Source of the DNA: Maratus speciosus
Lineage: Eukaryota; Arthropoda; Arachnida; Araneae; Salticidae
DNA: 64,000 nt
Direction of reading: 5' to 3'
Assembly (NCBI GenBank): GCA_963932465.1
Contig: OZ010786.1
Location: 276,490,411 to 276,554,410, forward strand
The notes beneath the pieces are model-generated. The model made no database searches. It saw only the letters and a list, made by a program, of their open reading frames with translations, and had not been told where the DNA came from. How positions within the stretch are numbered: position 1 is the first letter of the stretch; every line of letters begins with the position of its first letter. Positions 33,655 through 44,370 of the stretch are shown here, in pieces. The translations under genes and the position numbers were made by a program.

Positions 33655-34711
33655 CAGGGTGTTACTAGAAAAAGGGGGCAAAACTTTACGGGGTGATAGA
33701 ACTCAGCTATACGAGCAAATTTCGCCAGAGAATGTATAATCGGAATGCATTGGTGTGAAGTTAAATCAAGGCTGTTTTTAAAGAGGGGGGTTAATATTTG
33801 TTTCAGGGATAGTAGATTAGTGTTCGTTTCGAGTTTATACCGCAAGTCAATCATCCGTGAATCTATTGAGATATATTCTAGGACGGATACTGTGTGTAAT
33901 GATTCTTTTTCCTTTGATATTCCAATTTTATGGTTGGAATTCCTTAATAAATACTTAAAAAGTGAGTCTGGTAGAGGGAGCCGCGGTAGCGGAGGCTATT
34001 TGAGATCATAGAGGGCGCAGTGTTTGCATTTTTATGTTTTTGGTTTTTAGAGTATTTTTTGGTACCCACTGTCATTCATTTTCTATTGATTATGTGTATG
34101 TTATGAATACGGTTTTTACTATTAAACCGAAACATGTCAACATATTTTGATTTTTATTTGTGACACCTATTTAAGTAAATTAAATGTATGTTTTTATTTA
34201 TGTGAAGTTAAAAGTTAGTTTTCCACTGCCGTAGTTAAAAAATTAACACAAGAATGAGAGGAGATACTTCAGAAAACATTTTATCAACAGGAATGTAATT
34301 AATGCACATGCTCAAAGAAATTGCTCAAAAGATCTTCCGCCAGCTATAATGCACGCTTCACACCTGCGGGATAGGGACTGACGCACACTTGCAAAGACAC
34401 TAGGCATATCTTGAATATCGCCAGCAACAACGGCAATCCTGACTTCTAGATCCATATCGATTTCAATGGGGCACTCGTAGATTAGGTTTTTCTTATAGTC
34501 CCACAAGAAAAGTCCAAACACGAGAGATCTGGCGAACTTGGTGGCCAAGCTATGGGGCCACCTTGACCAATTCATCGCCCTGGGACAGTAGAAAACTACA
34601 TTTTAACTTCTCACCGCTTGCGTTCCGACCATACGTTCTACGACGAAATTTGCTCGTATAGCTGCGTTCTATAACCCCATAAAGCTTTGTCCGCTTTTCA
34701 GATACACCTTT
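33655..34711 (-). mobile_element. Tc1/mariner-superfamily deletion derivative, ~110-bp TIRs
   Basis: The left TIR CAGGGTGTTACTAGAAAAAG and the right TIR (inverse of AAAGGTGTATCTGAAAAGCG) share longer inner blocks, especially gctatacgagcaaatttcg on both sides. TA flanks both ends. Only the C-terminal part of a transposase remains (see 34312-34575). The middle (33800-34190) is unrelated AT-rich sequence, including an accgaaacatgtc motif near 34126 that faintly resembles the PLE 3' block. Confidence 0.8.
34312..34575 (-). pseudogene. C-terminal transposase fragment (IS630/Tc1/mariner type)
   Basis: This is an 87-codon frame on the minus strand. FGLFLWDYKKNLIYECPIE corresponds to the DFFLWGYLKxxVY block just after the third catalytic acidic residue. 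The end RRCEACIIAGGRSFEQFL and stop match the usual C-terminus of this insect-type family. The DNA-binding domain and the first two catalytic aspartates are absent because the 5' TIR (34600-34711) joins directly upstream. It cannot be active. The related 27724-28551 element keeps the same block. Confidence 0.8.
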
Positions 34712-34713
34712 TA

Positions 34714-35631
34714 TTTTTAAGAAATAATGATTATATTCATTAGATTGAAATGTCGGCAATTTCGTTGTTCCATTTTTGTGAGGAAATGAAGAGAAGACGG
34801 AATACTCGATAACTATATCTTTCTTAATGACATTTTCTCATTAACAAAAATAACCAGAATAAAAAGGCAAAACTAATGATAAAGGATTCTTATTGCGTAG
34901 GAATAACGAGAATACTTTTCTAAAAGTTAATCTTTAGTATTTAAAAAAATTTAAATAGATTAAAACATTCTTTAATTTTTATTATAATAAACGTTTTTCC
35001 TTTCGAGTTTTTATAAAGAGACATATAAGACCTCTTCTTTAATTTTCTAATAATGATAATTAATTCTTCTAACTATGCTTTTTCATTCTTTTTTCTTTTG
35101 GTGTTTATTAACCTTCTTATTTAGTTACTGTGTTTTTAGTTGCTGTGTATTTTTTTTTTCAGCATTTCATTCTTTCCACACTTCTGTTTTAAATTCTCCC
35201 TTTACTTGTAATTACTTTTCTCTCCAATCCTGCCTTCCAGAATTTCCTTTTTTCTTATTAGACGTTACAAGGTTCCAGGTTTTACACAAAGCATTCATAA
35301 TCATAATTAATTGACTTAAGTTTATTGGTGCTCTTTTACTTCTACCTAAAACATGTAATTACGGGGCTAATACTGTTATTTTTTTTACAAAGTTTAGATG
35401 CATAAAATATATTTGGAGATTTCCATTTTCCTTTAAGAATTTAGAGTAATAATGATTTTTTATAGATATGGCATTTAAAAAAAATATAATTTCTTGCAAT
35501 CTTTAAAAAAGAATTAAAATTTTCAAAACTTTCATTTTTTATAGCTGTTAAGCAACTTTTAATGAATCCAGAGTATTCCACCATTTTTTTAATAGCACAA
35601 GAAAACGACTGAAACTCTGTATTTTTTATCA
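34714..35631. other. No gene; AT-rich
   Basis: No supportable ORF. Pyrimidine-rich stretch at 35070-35260. No element recognised. Confidence 0.5.
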
Positions 35632-36031
35632 CCTACACTGTACAAAAAATGTGTAATTCTACAGATGTAAAGTTACCGAAATCTATGATTTTACTAAATT
35701 TTTATCTGTACACTGTACAAAAAAAGGCGTAAATCTACAAAACTAGTTTTTGTAAAGCTACAGAAATCTATATCTTTACAAAAACAATCTACTAAAATTA
35801 TAGTAATCTTACCAAAATTTTATCTGTAACCCGGGTTGCAGTTACATAAAAAGTTTTAGTCATCCAAGTTTCCTAAAAAACTCTTAGTAACTTTACAAAT
35901 TTTTTGATTTACGGTGCAAAAGTGTAACTGTTACATGAATTTTTGTTGTTGCCGTTACATAAATTGTTCTAGGAATCCCAGTTTCCTAGAAAAATCTTAA
36001 TAACTTTACAGATTATTTTTAACAGTGTAGG
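35632..36031. mobile_element. MITE-like element with CCTACACTGT ends (400 bp)
   Basis: CCTACACTGT on the left and ACAGTGTAGG on the right are exact inverses. Inside, cactgtacaaaaaa recurs at 35636 and 35713. A second pair of related blocks has agtttcctaaaaaactctta (35869) and cagtttcctagaaaaatctt (35979) with taactttaca after each. So the element is built of short internal duplications. No coding sequence. Confidence 0.6.
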
Positions 36032-37058
36032 TACAAAAACAGCAATTGGAAAACTTTGAGATTAAGGGTCACCAACTTTTTGCTGCGCATTTTAAAATTT
36101 TACAACCATCTTCCTGGACGTAATCCCTTCTTACACACACATGCATATACCTTTTTATTTGCATTGGCGTATATGCAAGGCACCTTTCATAAACGCATGC
36201 AATCTCATATATTTGGATTTTAGATGATCACAGATGTGCATTTAGAAAAATTTTAACAACACATGTATGCAACACAAAGTGGAAACACATTGGAGAAACA
36301 AGGCAGCTCCACAACTATCAAGGATTGAAAGAATGAAACCAATACTCAAAATGGTGTCCCTTCGGGGATTATTCTTGAACCTTTCTCTCTCTTTTAGATT
36401 CAGCTGATGCTTCTGCATTTTATTCTCAGGAGATTTATTTGTTAGAAATTGAAAACTTTCTGCTTCTTTTCATTAAAATCAGTATCTATTATCCACGAAT
36501 GGAAAAAATGCATACATATAAATTTATAAAGGTTTGGTGGGCTAGTTGTCGATGACTCCTATTTTAGAATAAGTATTCTCCTAAACCTGAAACAATGTAC
36601 ACCTTTAATTCAAAACTGTTGTAATCAATAATCGTTTGATAAAGGTACCGTTACAATTCTTTGCACTTTTATTAAAAACTATACGTAAATTTTTTTCACT
36701 TTCAACCCTACATAAAATCTGTTCTAGATTATCTTAATCATTTTGTCACTTTTATCTTTGCTCTTTTATCTGTCTAAAAATTCTCATACCCTGTCTCAAA
36801 AGTTCATATTTAATGTTTTTCTTTCCAACAGGAATAACATAAGTGGAAATGTTATAAAATCTTTCGTCGATAAAACACAGTTAAGCTATTTAATAGCATC
36901 TAACTTGTACATAAAATCCTTAAAAGAGGTTTGACGATGCTATTAAAATATAAGTGACAAAATGAGATAAAACTTTATTTTATACTTAGGTGATAAGGTG
37001 AATATAATGAATCAAAGTTATAAATAGACCACAAATGTGGTATTTATTGCTCTATAAA
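36032..37058. other. No gene; AT-rich
   Basis: No supportable ORF and no clear repeat; it lies between the MITE-like element and the mariner. Confidence 0.5.
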
Positions 37059-37199
37059 TATTGGGTTGTTCGGAAAATAATTTCATTTTTTTGGTGAAAA
37101 TTAAAGATGATTTTCTTATAGCGTATAAATATTTTATTGAATTATGTATTTTCCGTTTTGGTCCAATACATTTTGCCATCTTCCTGGCAGTTGGATGGT

Positions 37200-38592
37200 A
37201 CCACGGGCATAAAACTTCCGATCTTTGCTGACAGTAAACTGATCCAAGTCAGTTTTGACGTTCACATTCGAAGTAAAGGTTTCGCCATCTAAAAATATTT
37301 GTAGAGACCGAAAGAAGTAATAATACGAATGTACGAGATCTAGGGAATATGATGGGTGTGGTAGTATGTCTCATCCAAACTGTAAAAGTTTTTGACGAGT
37401 TATCAAAATGGTATGAGTTCTCGTATTATTGTGGTGGAACACTATACCTTTTCTATTGATAAATTCTGGCCTTTTCAGTTTGGGTGAATCATTCAGCTCG
37501 TCCAGTCAATGGCAGTACTCTTCAGAATTGATCGTGGTATTTTTCGGTTAAAGTAAAAAATCCGATTCCCTTGAATTTCCACCAAACAGTCAGCATCACC
37601 TTTTATTGACGAATATCGGTTTTCGCAGTGCTTTGAGCCGTTTCATCTTTTTCACTTCATGATCTCTTGGGTTTAACATTGTTGTAGACAACCATTTCTC
37701 GTCTCCAGTGATGATTTGCTTCAAAAATTGACCATTTTCTTGACGTTTGAGAAGCAAATCACAGAAGTTAATGCGGCGGAGCAAATGGTGTGGTAGTATG
37801 TCCCATTAAAACTATAAAAGCTTTTGACGAGGTACCAAAATGGTATGAGGTCTCGCATTATTGTGGTGGAACAATATACCTTTTCTATTGATCAATTATG
37901 GCCTTTTCTGTTTGGGTGAATCATTCAGTTCGTCCAGTCGATGACAGTACACTTCAGAATTGATCGCGGTATTGTTCGGTTAAAGTTAAAAAATCCGATT
38001 CCCTTGAATTTCCACCAAACAGTCAGCATCACCTTTTATTGATGAATATCGGTATTCGCAGTGCTTTGAGCCGTTTCATCTTTTTTACTTCATGATCTCT
38101 TGCGTTTAACATTGTTGTAGACAATTATTTCCCGTCTCCAGCGATGATTTGCTTCAAAAATTGATCATTTTCTTGACGTTTGAGAAGCAAATCACAGACG
38201 TGAATGCGGCGGAGCAAATATCTTTCTGTAAGAGCATGTGGAACCCACCCATATGTCGTGTTTTGAAATTAAACTAAGGAGTTTCAAGTTATCATGAACG
38301 ATCGGATTCAATAAATTTAACCTCTCAGCGATATCAAGAGTATGCCTTTATTTTCCCCTTCATCAGCTTACACTGGCCTTCCAGAACGTGGTGCATCTTC
38401 AGTATCAAAATTGCCGGAACGAAATTTTGCAATCCAGTTTTGGCACTGGCGTTCTGTCAGTACATCTTCTCCATACACATAGCATAATTTATTTCTTGCT
38501 TGAACAGCATTTTGACCTTTTCGATAGTAAAAAAGTAAAATTTGCTGAAAATGCTTCTTTCGACTTTCCATATTTGAAAAGTCATCAACCAA
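37200..38592 (-). pseudogene. Mariner transposase pseudogene
   Basis: The N-terminus is intact for about 75 codons (start 38592, or the internal MESRKKHFQQ at 38571). It shows the mariner helix-turn-helix region, with CYVYGEDVLTERQCQNWIAK and FRSGNFDTEDAPRSGRPV ending in the SGRP linker. Frames then break. A piece within 37596-37784 reads QIITGDEKWL, which holds the first catalytic aspartate (TGDEKW). Because of the tandem duplication this region and the part after it (VMLTVWWKFKGI) occur twice. The third catalytic block is degraded, and C-terminal words such as LPGRWQ-like sequence appear in other frames near 37170-37200. Mariners cut and paste at TA; this copy cannot make active enzyme. Confidence 0.85.
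37355..38219. repeat. 432-bp tandem duplication inside the mariner
   Basis: ggtgtggtagtatgtc begins both copies, at 37355 and 37787. The copies stay aligned at a constant 432-bp offset (for example gtattattgtggtggaacac and gcattattgtggtggaacaa) until gcggcggagcaaat. They differ by scattered substitutions, so the duplication is not new. Confidence 0.9.
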
Positions 38593-38756
38593 AAACTATT
38601 GAACGGAATCAAACAAACTTTTTCACAAATAAGCCTTGCTGTATCAGCTATAAATTATATAATGGCTATGCGGCTTAAGTGCAATGTTGGCTACGAAAAT
38701 ATACAATTATATCCTCTGTTGGGAGAAAGCGAAATTACTTACCGAACAAATCAATA

Positions 38757-39150
38757 TTAAATTTTAAATAATGTCCTAGAGATTGAAGTAGCCTCGAACT
38801 AAAAAGTACTAAATTTTCTATTTTCTATAGAATATTGATTTTTAATATATAACCAAGCATAACATTTGATAATTAAAGTAAATTTTAAATTTCTTTAAAG
38901 ACCTATCGATTGATTTTTGTATATGTCAGCGTTTTTCTTTAAAAATTGATAAATATAAAAAATGTACACTGAGCTTTTTGAACTAGAATACACAGGCATT
39001 CCATCAGTTTGACTCAGTGCAAATTATAATGTCAGAATATTCTGCGCACTATATCAGAGCTGTAGTTGCTATTACTGAAAAGTATCTAAAAGCTATTAAC
39101 TTAATTTAATTTGGAAGCCTTACTTTATTTCAAAAAAGTTCTTCGGCAAC
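38757..39150. other. No gene; AT-rich
   Basis: No supportable ORF or repeat. Confidence 0.5.
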
Positions 39151-39156
39151 GGTAAA

Positions 39157-39400
39157 GTGCACAACAGAATCGACCTGCTGCGTTTGTTCGAAGTGGTTGG
39201 ATCTTATAAGCAAAGTCCAACTAGACTTACAGCAGACACCGCTCCTATTCTACATGGTGACGATCCTGGCTTGTTGTACTTGCAACGTTTCCATATCTCC
39301 TACTCTCCAGGGTGTGACTGTGGTAGGCTCTTAGAAAGCAGCTAATGAAAGAGACTTTATTATACGGAGTGTATGAAAATTCCTGGAGGCATTTTAAAAT
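39157..39400 (+). pseudogene. LINE C-terminal fragment (possible)
   Basis: A 62-codon frame reads RLTADTAPILHGDDPGLLYL, then QRFHISYSP and GCDCGRLLESS. The pattern of a short loop, YL.RF, then C.CG, resembles the region after RNase H in I/R1/Jockey-type LINE ORF2, where a CxCG...H zinc-binding motif follows. The frame then breaks near 39345 and nerdfiirs-like sequence may continue in another frame. No RNase H or RT lies next to it. This could be chance, so confidence is moderate. Confidence 0.45.
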
Positions 39401-40041
39401 TCAATATAAAATCAAGAAATTGTCGTAGAGGAGTACGGTTTGGACTAAAATGCTTCTCAGGATGAAAAGTTTTCTTAAAGTGAAGGAAAATAAATAGTTC
39501 TAAATTTCAATAATAGACGGCGCCACTTGCCGGTATGTTTGCTTTAATACATGCGTTTTTCTGATTTTCAGATTAATTTTGACTCTCTGACACAGAAATG
39601 ACGACTCCCCACGCTGGCACACGCTTATCACGCAAGGCACAAGGAACAAAAAGTAAAAGCATCACTACTGAATGTTTCGTTCGGCAAATTGCATATATAT
39701 ATTACAGACGCTGAATTTTCTATTTTTAGAAGACCCAAGTTCTTATTGCGCCATTTTTAGAATGTTTTTTACTGTGTACTGTTTAAGTATTTATTTCCTA
39801 TTCATTGCATATATTCTACATAGGCAAATTGCTAACAGTAGCATACAGTGAGTTTTAGGATGTTCAGTTCATCTTACAGGAACTGAAGCTCCGACAAATC
39901 GGGAAGTAGCCTGGTTCCAATTTTGTCCCCTTTGCAGCTCTTATTTTCGTCCCAGGAACGAAATTAGGAACACTTTTCCATGACAATTATTTAAAAATGA
40001 GAATTAAGTTTAATATAAAATAAAATTATAAGTATAATGAA
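39401..40041. other. No gene recognised
   Basis: AT-rich sequence without a supportable ORF. Directly upstream of the pogo-like remnant; possibly its decayed 5' part. Confidence 0.4.
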
Positions 40042-40075
40042 CCAAAATAAAATAAAATAAAATAAAATAAAAAAG
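40042..40075 (+). repeat. (AAAAT)n microsatellite
   Basis: Five to six copies of aaaat/aataaa in a row. Confidence 0.9.
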
Positions 40076-40219
40076 TTTAAAATTAAATTCAAAATGAAAA
40101 TAATGTTTTTACTTAAAATAAAACTTTTTAAAAATTTTATAAAAACTTTTATTTTTATAAAACGAAAAAAATATTGTCTCCCTTGATCGTTGCAGATGGG
40201 GCCACAGAAGAAGGGGGAT

Positions 40220-40935
40220 AAATCCCACGGGAGAGTGGTGCTATAATTGTGTGCTTACCTCCCCATTCAACAGCAAAACTGCAGCTTCGTGATGCCGCGT
40301 TAATGTTTCTTAAAACGTTTTTCTCTGAAGCAATAGAAAATTGGCTGTCAAACCATCCTGGTAGATAAGTTGGAAAGCTACAAATCGCACAACTTTTCAC
40401 TGAAGCTTTCGAGCGTGCTGCTGTTGTTAAAACTGTTGTCAATGTTTTAAAAAAGACAGGCATCATGCTATTTAAGTCCAAAATTTTTGCTCCTGAAGGT
40501 TTTTTGGCAAAACCTCATATCTCTCTGTCTGGTGAAAAATTCATGGTAGTTGATCAATCATCATCCAGCGGCTAGGTTCAAGAATTTGTTGTTACCATCT
40601 GCCCTAATCTCCGCATAAAAACAAAGTGAAAAATTCCCAGGCTTCTGGTACCCTTCACTCTCAAGGGAAAGGGAAAGGGAAAGAATCGAACATTTAAAAA
40701 ATCGAAACGTGACCTACCCAGCGGCTCTGATGACGAAAGTGGCTCTCCTGTTGACATTCCTTATGATGATAAGACAGGCGATGATGATGGTGACAATGAT
40801 GCAGAGTGCCCTATCTGCTTAAATCGGTTTTCTGATGATAAACATGGAAAACAATTGGTTCACTGCCTTTTGTGTTGCACTTGGTCACATTAAACATGCT
40901 CAGGAGCCAAAAAGAATACAAAGTTCGTCCTCTCA
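40220..40935 (+). pseudogene. pogo/Tigger-like transposase C-terminal remnant
   Basis: One frame from about 40232 reads IIVCLPPHSTAKLQLRDAAL, then FSEAIENWLSNHPGR, an in-frame stop, then KLQIAQLFTEAFERAAVVKT and LKKTGIMLFKSKIF. This is the end of the DDE_1 domain of pogo/Tigger/jerky-type transposases (xxCLPPHxTHxLQPLD...; KAFxRAA...GFxKTGIxPFNxxIF). A later frame (about 40665-40930) gives an acidic stretch and CPICLNRFSDDKHGKQLVHC with LLCCTWSH. It resembles the PHD-like zinc finger found at the C-terminus of many insect pogo-type proteins. The catalytic core is missing or decayed, so it is a dead copy. Confidence 0.75.
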
Positions 40936-41127
40936 TTTGGGTTACTAATATTTCATTATGTTATTCTTCTACTGATTAATAGTACATTTATTTGTGCCTC
41001 AATGTAAGGTAATTAAATTACTTACTCATTTTGAAATAAGTTTATAGTTAGGTATAAGTTAAACCTCGTCTTATTAGATTTTTTTGAAAGAGACGAAATC
41101 GGGACCATTTTTTTCGTTTGCCATACA

Positions 41128-41530
41128 TGTCAAGTCAGGAAACGGTACGTGTCACTGACCGACGGATGTGATGCGTTAGAAGTCATATAAACATCTCACG
41201 CCTAACGACAAGCTGGTTCTGCAGTTAATGGAGCAAACGCAGCAAAAGTTATATCACAAGTAAAATCATTGTATCAGCACTTTCATGACGTCTCATGACT
41301 AGCCACGTTACACGATTCCCTTGTTAGAAAGTGGCTTGGTCAGCAGATATTTCCTGTTAAATACTGCCCCAAAATCCTTTGTGGGCACAGACGCCTGTTT
41401 TTTGCTCGTGCATACGGTCGTGCGTTTCGCCGACCGCGTCTGTAATCTCATCAACCAACTTGTATATACCCTGTAAATACTTTATCTTATTAATCTAGTG
41501 TGCTTAAATACGTCTACTAGCTCCTTGACA
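41128..41530 (+). repeat. 5' LTR
   Basis: It begins TGTCAAGTCAGGAAACGG and ends ctccttgaca. It matches 46013-46414 over its whole length, with mostly transitions as differences. The blocks gaagtcatataaacatctca (a possible TATA region) and cttgtatataccctgtaaat are shared. It should carry the promoter and polyadenylation signal of the element. Confidence 0.95.
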
Positions 41531-41550
41531 TGGGGCTCAGCCTACTGAAC
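41531..41550 (+). promoter_or_regulatory. Primer-binding-site candidate
   Basis: TGGGGCTCAGCC starts at the first base after the 5' LTR. A TGG start there fits pairing with the CCA end of a tRNA. The tRNA was not identified. Confidence 0.6.
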
Positions 41551-42238
41551 GTCCAGATACCCCTAGATGGTGGATAAAGCCCAGCCGACTGAACGCCTAA
41601 GCCCTAGCCGATGATTGCTGCCCTGCCCGATGCAAGCCCGGTTGCTCTTCTAGTCCCAACGGTGACAATCCATCCCCTAGCTGATGATAGCGGCCCTACC
41701 GATGCTGAATTCCCCGGTTCCCGATGCTGAATTCCCCGGTTCCCGATGCTGAATTCCCCAGTTCTAGCCTAGCAAGCCCCGACTGACGATTGCCCGAATT
41801 TCAAGCCTTCATCCTAGATAATGTCGCCCTACGCTCGATGACCACAGCTCTGGTACACAGCCCTCGACGATGTGTCCTGCTTCAAAGATCCTGCCTCCAA
41901 GATCTTGACAGACGCCCTCAGACAGCCGCCGGACTTGATTACGCTCGGAAGAAATTATTTCGCCAAATCTTAAGAAGAACCAAACGGACATTCTCATTTT
42001 CTCTTTGCCAAAGACGCAAGGATTCAGAAACGATGAAAATAATTTGACCTACTTACCGCAGGAAGATTGAAGCAGAGAGAGAGAGAGAGAGAGAACGGGA
42101 AAGAAGGAATACTTATCTTTCGAAATCTTGGTACGAGGTGCGATATTTGTTTTCTTCGATGCGAAGTTACAAGTTCTACTGTAAACGGGTGAGTGATAAT
42201 TGCATTTTATGCATTTCTTTATTTTTCTTGGCGTAAAA
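41551..42238 (+). other. LTR-element leader with 21-bp tandem repeats and (GA)n
   Basis: The leader is GC-richer than its surroundings. From about 41700 to 41763 the 21-bp unit gatgctgaattccccggttcc occurs three times in a row, the last with one change. Earlier ccgatgattgctg and ctgatgatagcgg words look like diverged members. A (GA)n run of about ten repeats lies at 42074-42094. An ORF across 41790-42047 shows no family resemblance and is probably chance. Confidence 0.75.
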
Positions 42239-43480
42239 ATGATCTTGGCAGATATAAATCCTATTAAGATTGCTTTGAAGTCTTCTGGAGCAGACAAGAT
42301 AAAGCTATTACATTTATTAGTTTTTAATGAAGACAAAGGTAGGGAAAACCGAAAAAAATTAAGGGCTTTTGCGGGTTTTCCGTTTAAAATCGATGATGCA
42401 GATTTTGCTGAAAAATTAACCAAAACAATGGCAGATTTTTCGCAAATAGATTTAATTAGTATCGCGAATCTGCTGCACATTGACATACATGGCACAGAAC
42501 AAGACATCGCACGTAGAATTTTAGTGGCACTCACAGATCTAGAAGCCTTTAGCACTACTTTTCCACGGATTCGGAAATCGAATCAGAACCCAATGATAAG
42601 ACAAAGGATGCTATGCATCATCCGCCAGCTATTGTGGTAGGAAATACTAGTAGTAGTATGCCCCTTACTGATAGCAATAATGTACCTTATACATCCCAAA
42701 CAACCCTGGCTTCCCCTAAACAATCTATTTCATTTACGGACATTGAGAATTTAATTCCCCCCTTTCGCGGGTCAAACACAGAAAATATCCTTAATTGGTT
42801 TACACGTTTTGAAAATTTAGCGCAATCGTTCGCCCTGTCGGAAATTCAGAAATTTATCTTTGTTGAACGTGCTTTGAAAGATTTAGCACTTTTATTTGTA
42901 GAGAGTCAGCCGTACATTACCTCGTACGATAAGCTTAAAAAAGCAGTAATTGCAGAATTTTCATGTTACTCAACGCCCGCTCATATCCATAAATTACTAT
43001 CATTTCGTACGCGTAATCACAGAGAAAATTCAATACAATATTTTTTGCACAACTCCCTAATGCATTATGTGATACAGGGAATAGATGACACACCCCAAAA
43101 TAAAGCCATATTGTTTGGATGTACTGATTTAGCGCAATTTAAGGAAAAATCTTTGATATACGATAAAATTTGCCAATCCAGCCGCGAGTCACGCTCCCGT
43201 ACTCAGAATGTTACAGCCAGTACAACACGTGCACCGCCGTCCAGACCCCAAAACAAAATTAACTGTCATAATTGTGGAGCAAACCACCTAGCCGTGAATT
43301 GTCCCATTAAATATAAAGGTCCTAAGTATTTTAAATGTAATTTGTTCGGACACGTAAGTCATAATTGCGGAGAGCGCAACACAAAACGCAAGACGTCCAC
43401 TCAAGGCACCCCTCCTCCCAAAATTCACACAGTTGAGCGCGGTCAACCGCACAAAAATATGAAAAAAATTGTGAAAATCG
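42239..43480 (+). pseudogene. gag: LTR-element Gag with zinc knuckles, frameshifted
   Basis: The start at 42239 (MILADINPIKIALKSSG) is the first ATG that begins the conserved-looking reading; two ATGs upstream in the same frame are also possible. The N-terminal ~100 residues contain IDLISIANLLHIDIHGTEQD, which looks like a SAP-type helix pair. Around 42560 the frame shifts by an indel and goes on in the frame of MHHPPAIVVG. A retrotransposon Gag core follows (IPPFRGSNTENILNWFTRFE to FLHNSLMHYV). Then come a zinc knuckle CHNCGANHLAVNC (C-X2-C-X3-H-X4-C, one residue shorter than the usual spacing) and a damaged second one, FKCNLFGHVSHNC, whose second cysteine is phenylalanine. Gag would form particles and bind RNA. 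It is continuous with the protease. Confidence 0.85.
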
Positions 43481-43849
43481 CAGACATTGCAGTAGAAGCC
43501 CTGTTCGATACCGGTAGTGAGATTTCGGCAATGAGACACGATTTTTACCGTCTAATTGGTCCCCCCCCCCCTAAGCGAAGACGGTACACATGTAGAAGGT
43601 TTTGGAAAATCTAGTATAAAACCACTAGGTTCTTATCAAACGTTTATACACATAGATAACACCACATTTTCGACCAAAATCTACGTTATGGATTCATCCC
43701 ATATGTCAATTCCCGTCATTATTGGTCGAGATGTCCTGGCACAAGGTACCTTAATCTGTAATGAACACGGAATTTCCCTCAAAAAAACCCCACAAGCAAC
43801 CGTAAATTACATTGGCGTGAGCCACAAACGATGGACACCATTAATTTAA
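43481..43849 (+). pseudogene. LTR-element aspartic protease, split at a poly(C) run
   Basis: EALFDTGSEISAM holds the catalytic DTGS (43507-43518). At 43561-43570 a run of ten C shifts the frame. The domain continues in the next frame with a FIHIDNTTFSTKIYV strand region and IPVIIGRDVL (about 43708-43737), which matches the I(I/L)GxD motif that closes retropepsin-like folds. The product ends at the stop near 43849, with no RT after it. The C-run may be a mutation or a slip site. Length variation there decides whether one continuous Gag-protease is made. Confidence 0.85.
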
Positions 43850-44028
43850 TGTTAACCAAAAAGAATAATATGAATTCCCCTAAGCATAACAAAACACTTC
43901 CCGTAGCCACTAAATCCTTAGCCGAAAACGAATCTAAGTTACAAAATTCTCCCCCCCCCCCTCGAAATCTGCTTAAATAAAGAAACTGATATTTCGTTAT
44001 CAGAGGTTTCTGTCCGAATGCCCGAAAA

Positions 44029-44370
44029 GTGAAAAGATCCGAATTCAAATCTCCCCCCTTAGACGACACTTTTCCTGCAGGAGTGAAAAGAATTATCCCC
44101 AGTGATAGAGCATTTTTTTCTGAATTTTTAAGATCTATAACAGTACTAGCGATCATTACTATCTGTATGTTGACTCACTCACAAGTTGCACCCTCTCAAA
44201 GGAATGGCTCACTTTCCAATCTCGTCAGTACCGTTGTTTTCATGGCCACTCTATTACCGCTCTCTCAATCCAATGTTGTTCCAATACCGATAAAAAGACG
44301 AAAGAGAAGAAAAGAAAGAAAAAGACGCAGGCATAAAATTTGCATTTGTAAGCAAGATGTTGAATCATAA
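44029..44370 (+). CDS. Unrecognised 113-codon ORF inside the LTR element
   Basis: It lies about 180 bases after the protease. It has a hydrophobic segment around residues 35-48 (SITVLAIITICML), a second around 66-78 (LVSTVVFMATLLPL) and a very basic end (KRRKRRKERKRRRHK). It resembles no family I know. The composition could suggest a small membrane protein with a basic tail, but a chance ORF in decayed sequence is at least as likely. Confidence 0.2.
   Translation: MKRSEFKSPPLDDTFPAGVKRIIPSDRAFFSEFLRSITVLAIITICMLTHSQVAPSQRNGSLSNLVSTVVFMATLLPLSQSNVVPIPIKRRKRRKERKRRRHKICICKQDVES

Larger units (their letters stand above)
37061..38754 (-). mobile_element. Full-length mariner with internal 432-bp tandem duplication
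   Basis: The termini TTGGGTTGTTCGGAAAATAA (left) and the inverse of TTGATTTGTTCGGTAAGTAA (right) are clear, and both are followed outward by TA (37059-37060, 38755-38756). Total length is 1694 bp. Removing one copy of the 432-bp duplication gives about 1262 bp, close to the usual ~1.3 kb of mariner. The transposase on the minus strand is broken (see 37200-38592). The duplication spans 37355-37786 and 37787-38219. Confidence 0.9.

Noticed and set aside
33745..34011. Plus-strand 88-codon ORF
   Set aside because: It starts in the left TIR of a Tc1/mariner derivative and continues into unrelated AT-rich sequence; no domain seen.
34107..34135. Third PLE-linked hammerhead core (aaaccgaaacatgtc)
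   Set aside because: A stem II-like pair and GAAAC are present, but no CTGATGA or close variant precedes them.
40155..40481. Minus-strand ORF of 108 codons
   Set aside because: It is antisense to the pogo/Tigger-like transposase remnant, which has the recognisable motifs.
41790..42047. 85-codon ORF in the LTR-element leader
   Set aside because: No family resemblance, an overlapping opposite-strand ORF of similar quality, and it precedes the real gag start.
42049..42555. Minus-strand ORF of 168 codons
   Set aside because: It is exactly antisense to the gag N-terminus, whose sense reading is better supported by context.
43779..44156. Minus-strand ORF of 125 codons
   Set aside because: It is antisense to the protease end and the following element sequence and shows no domain.
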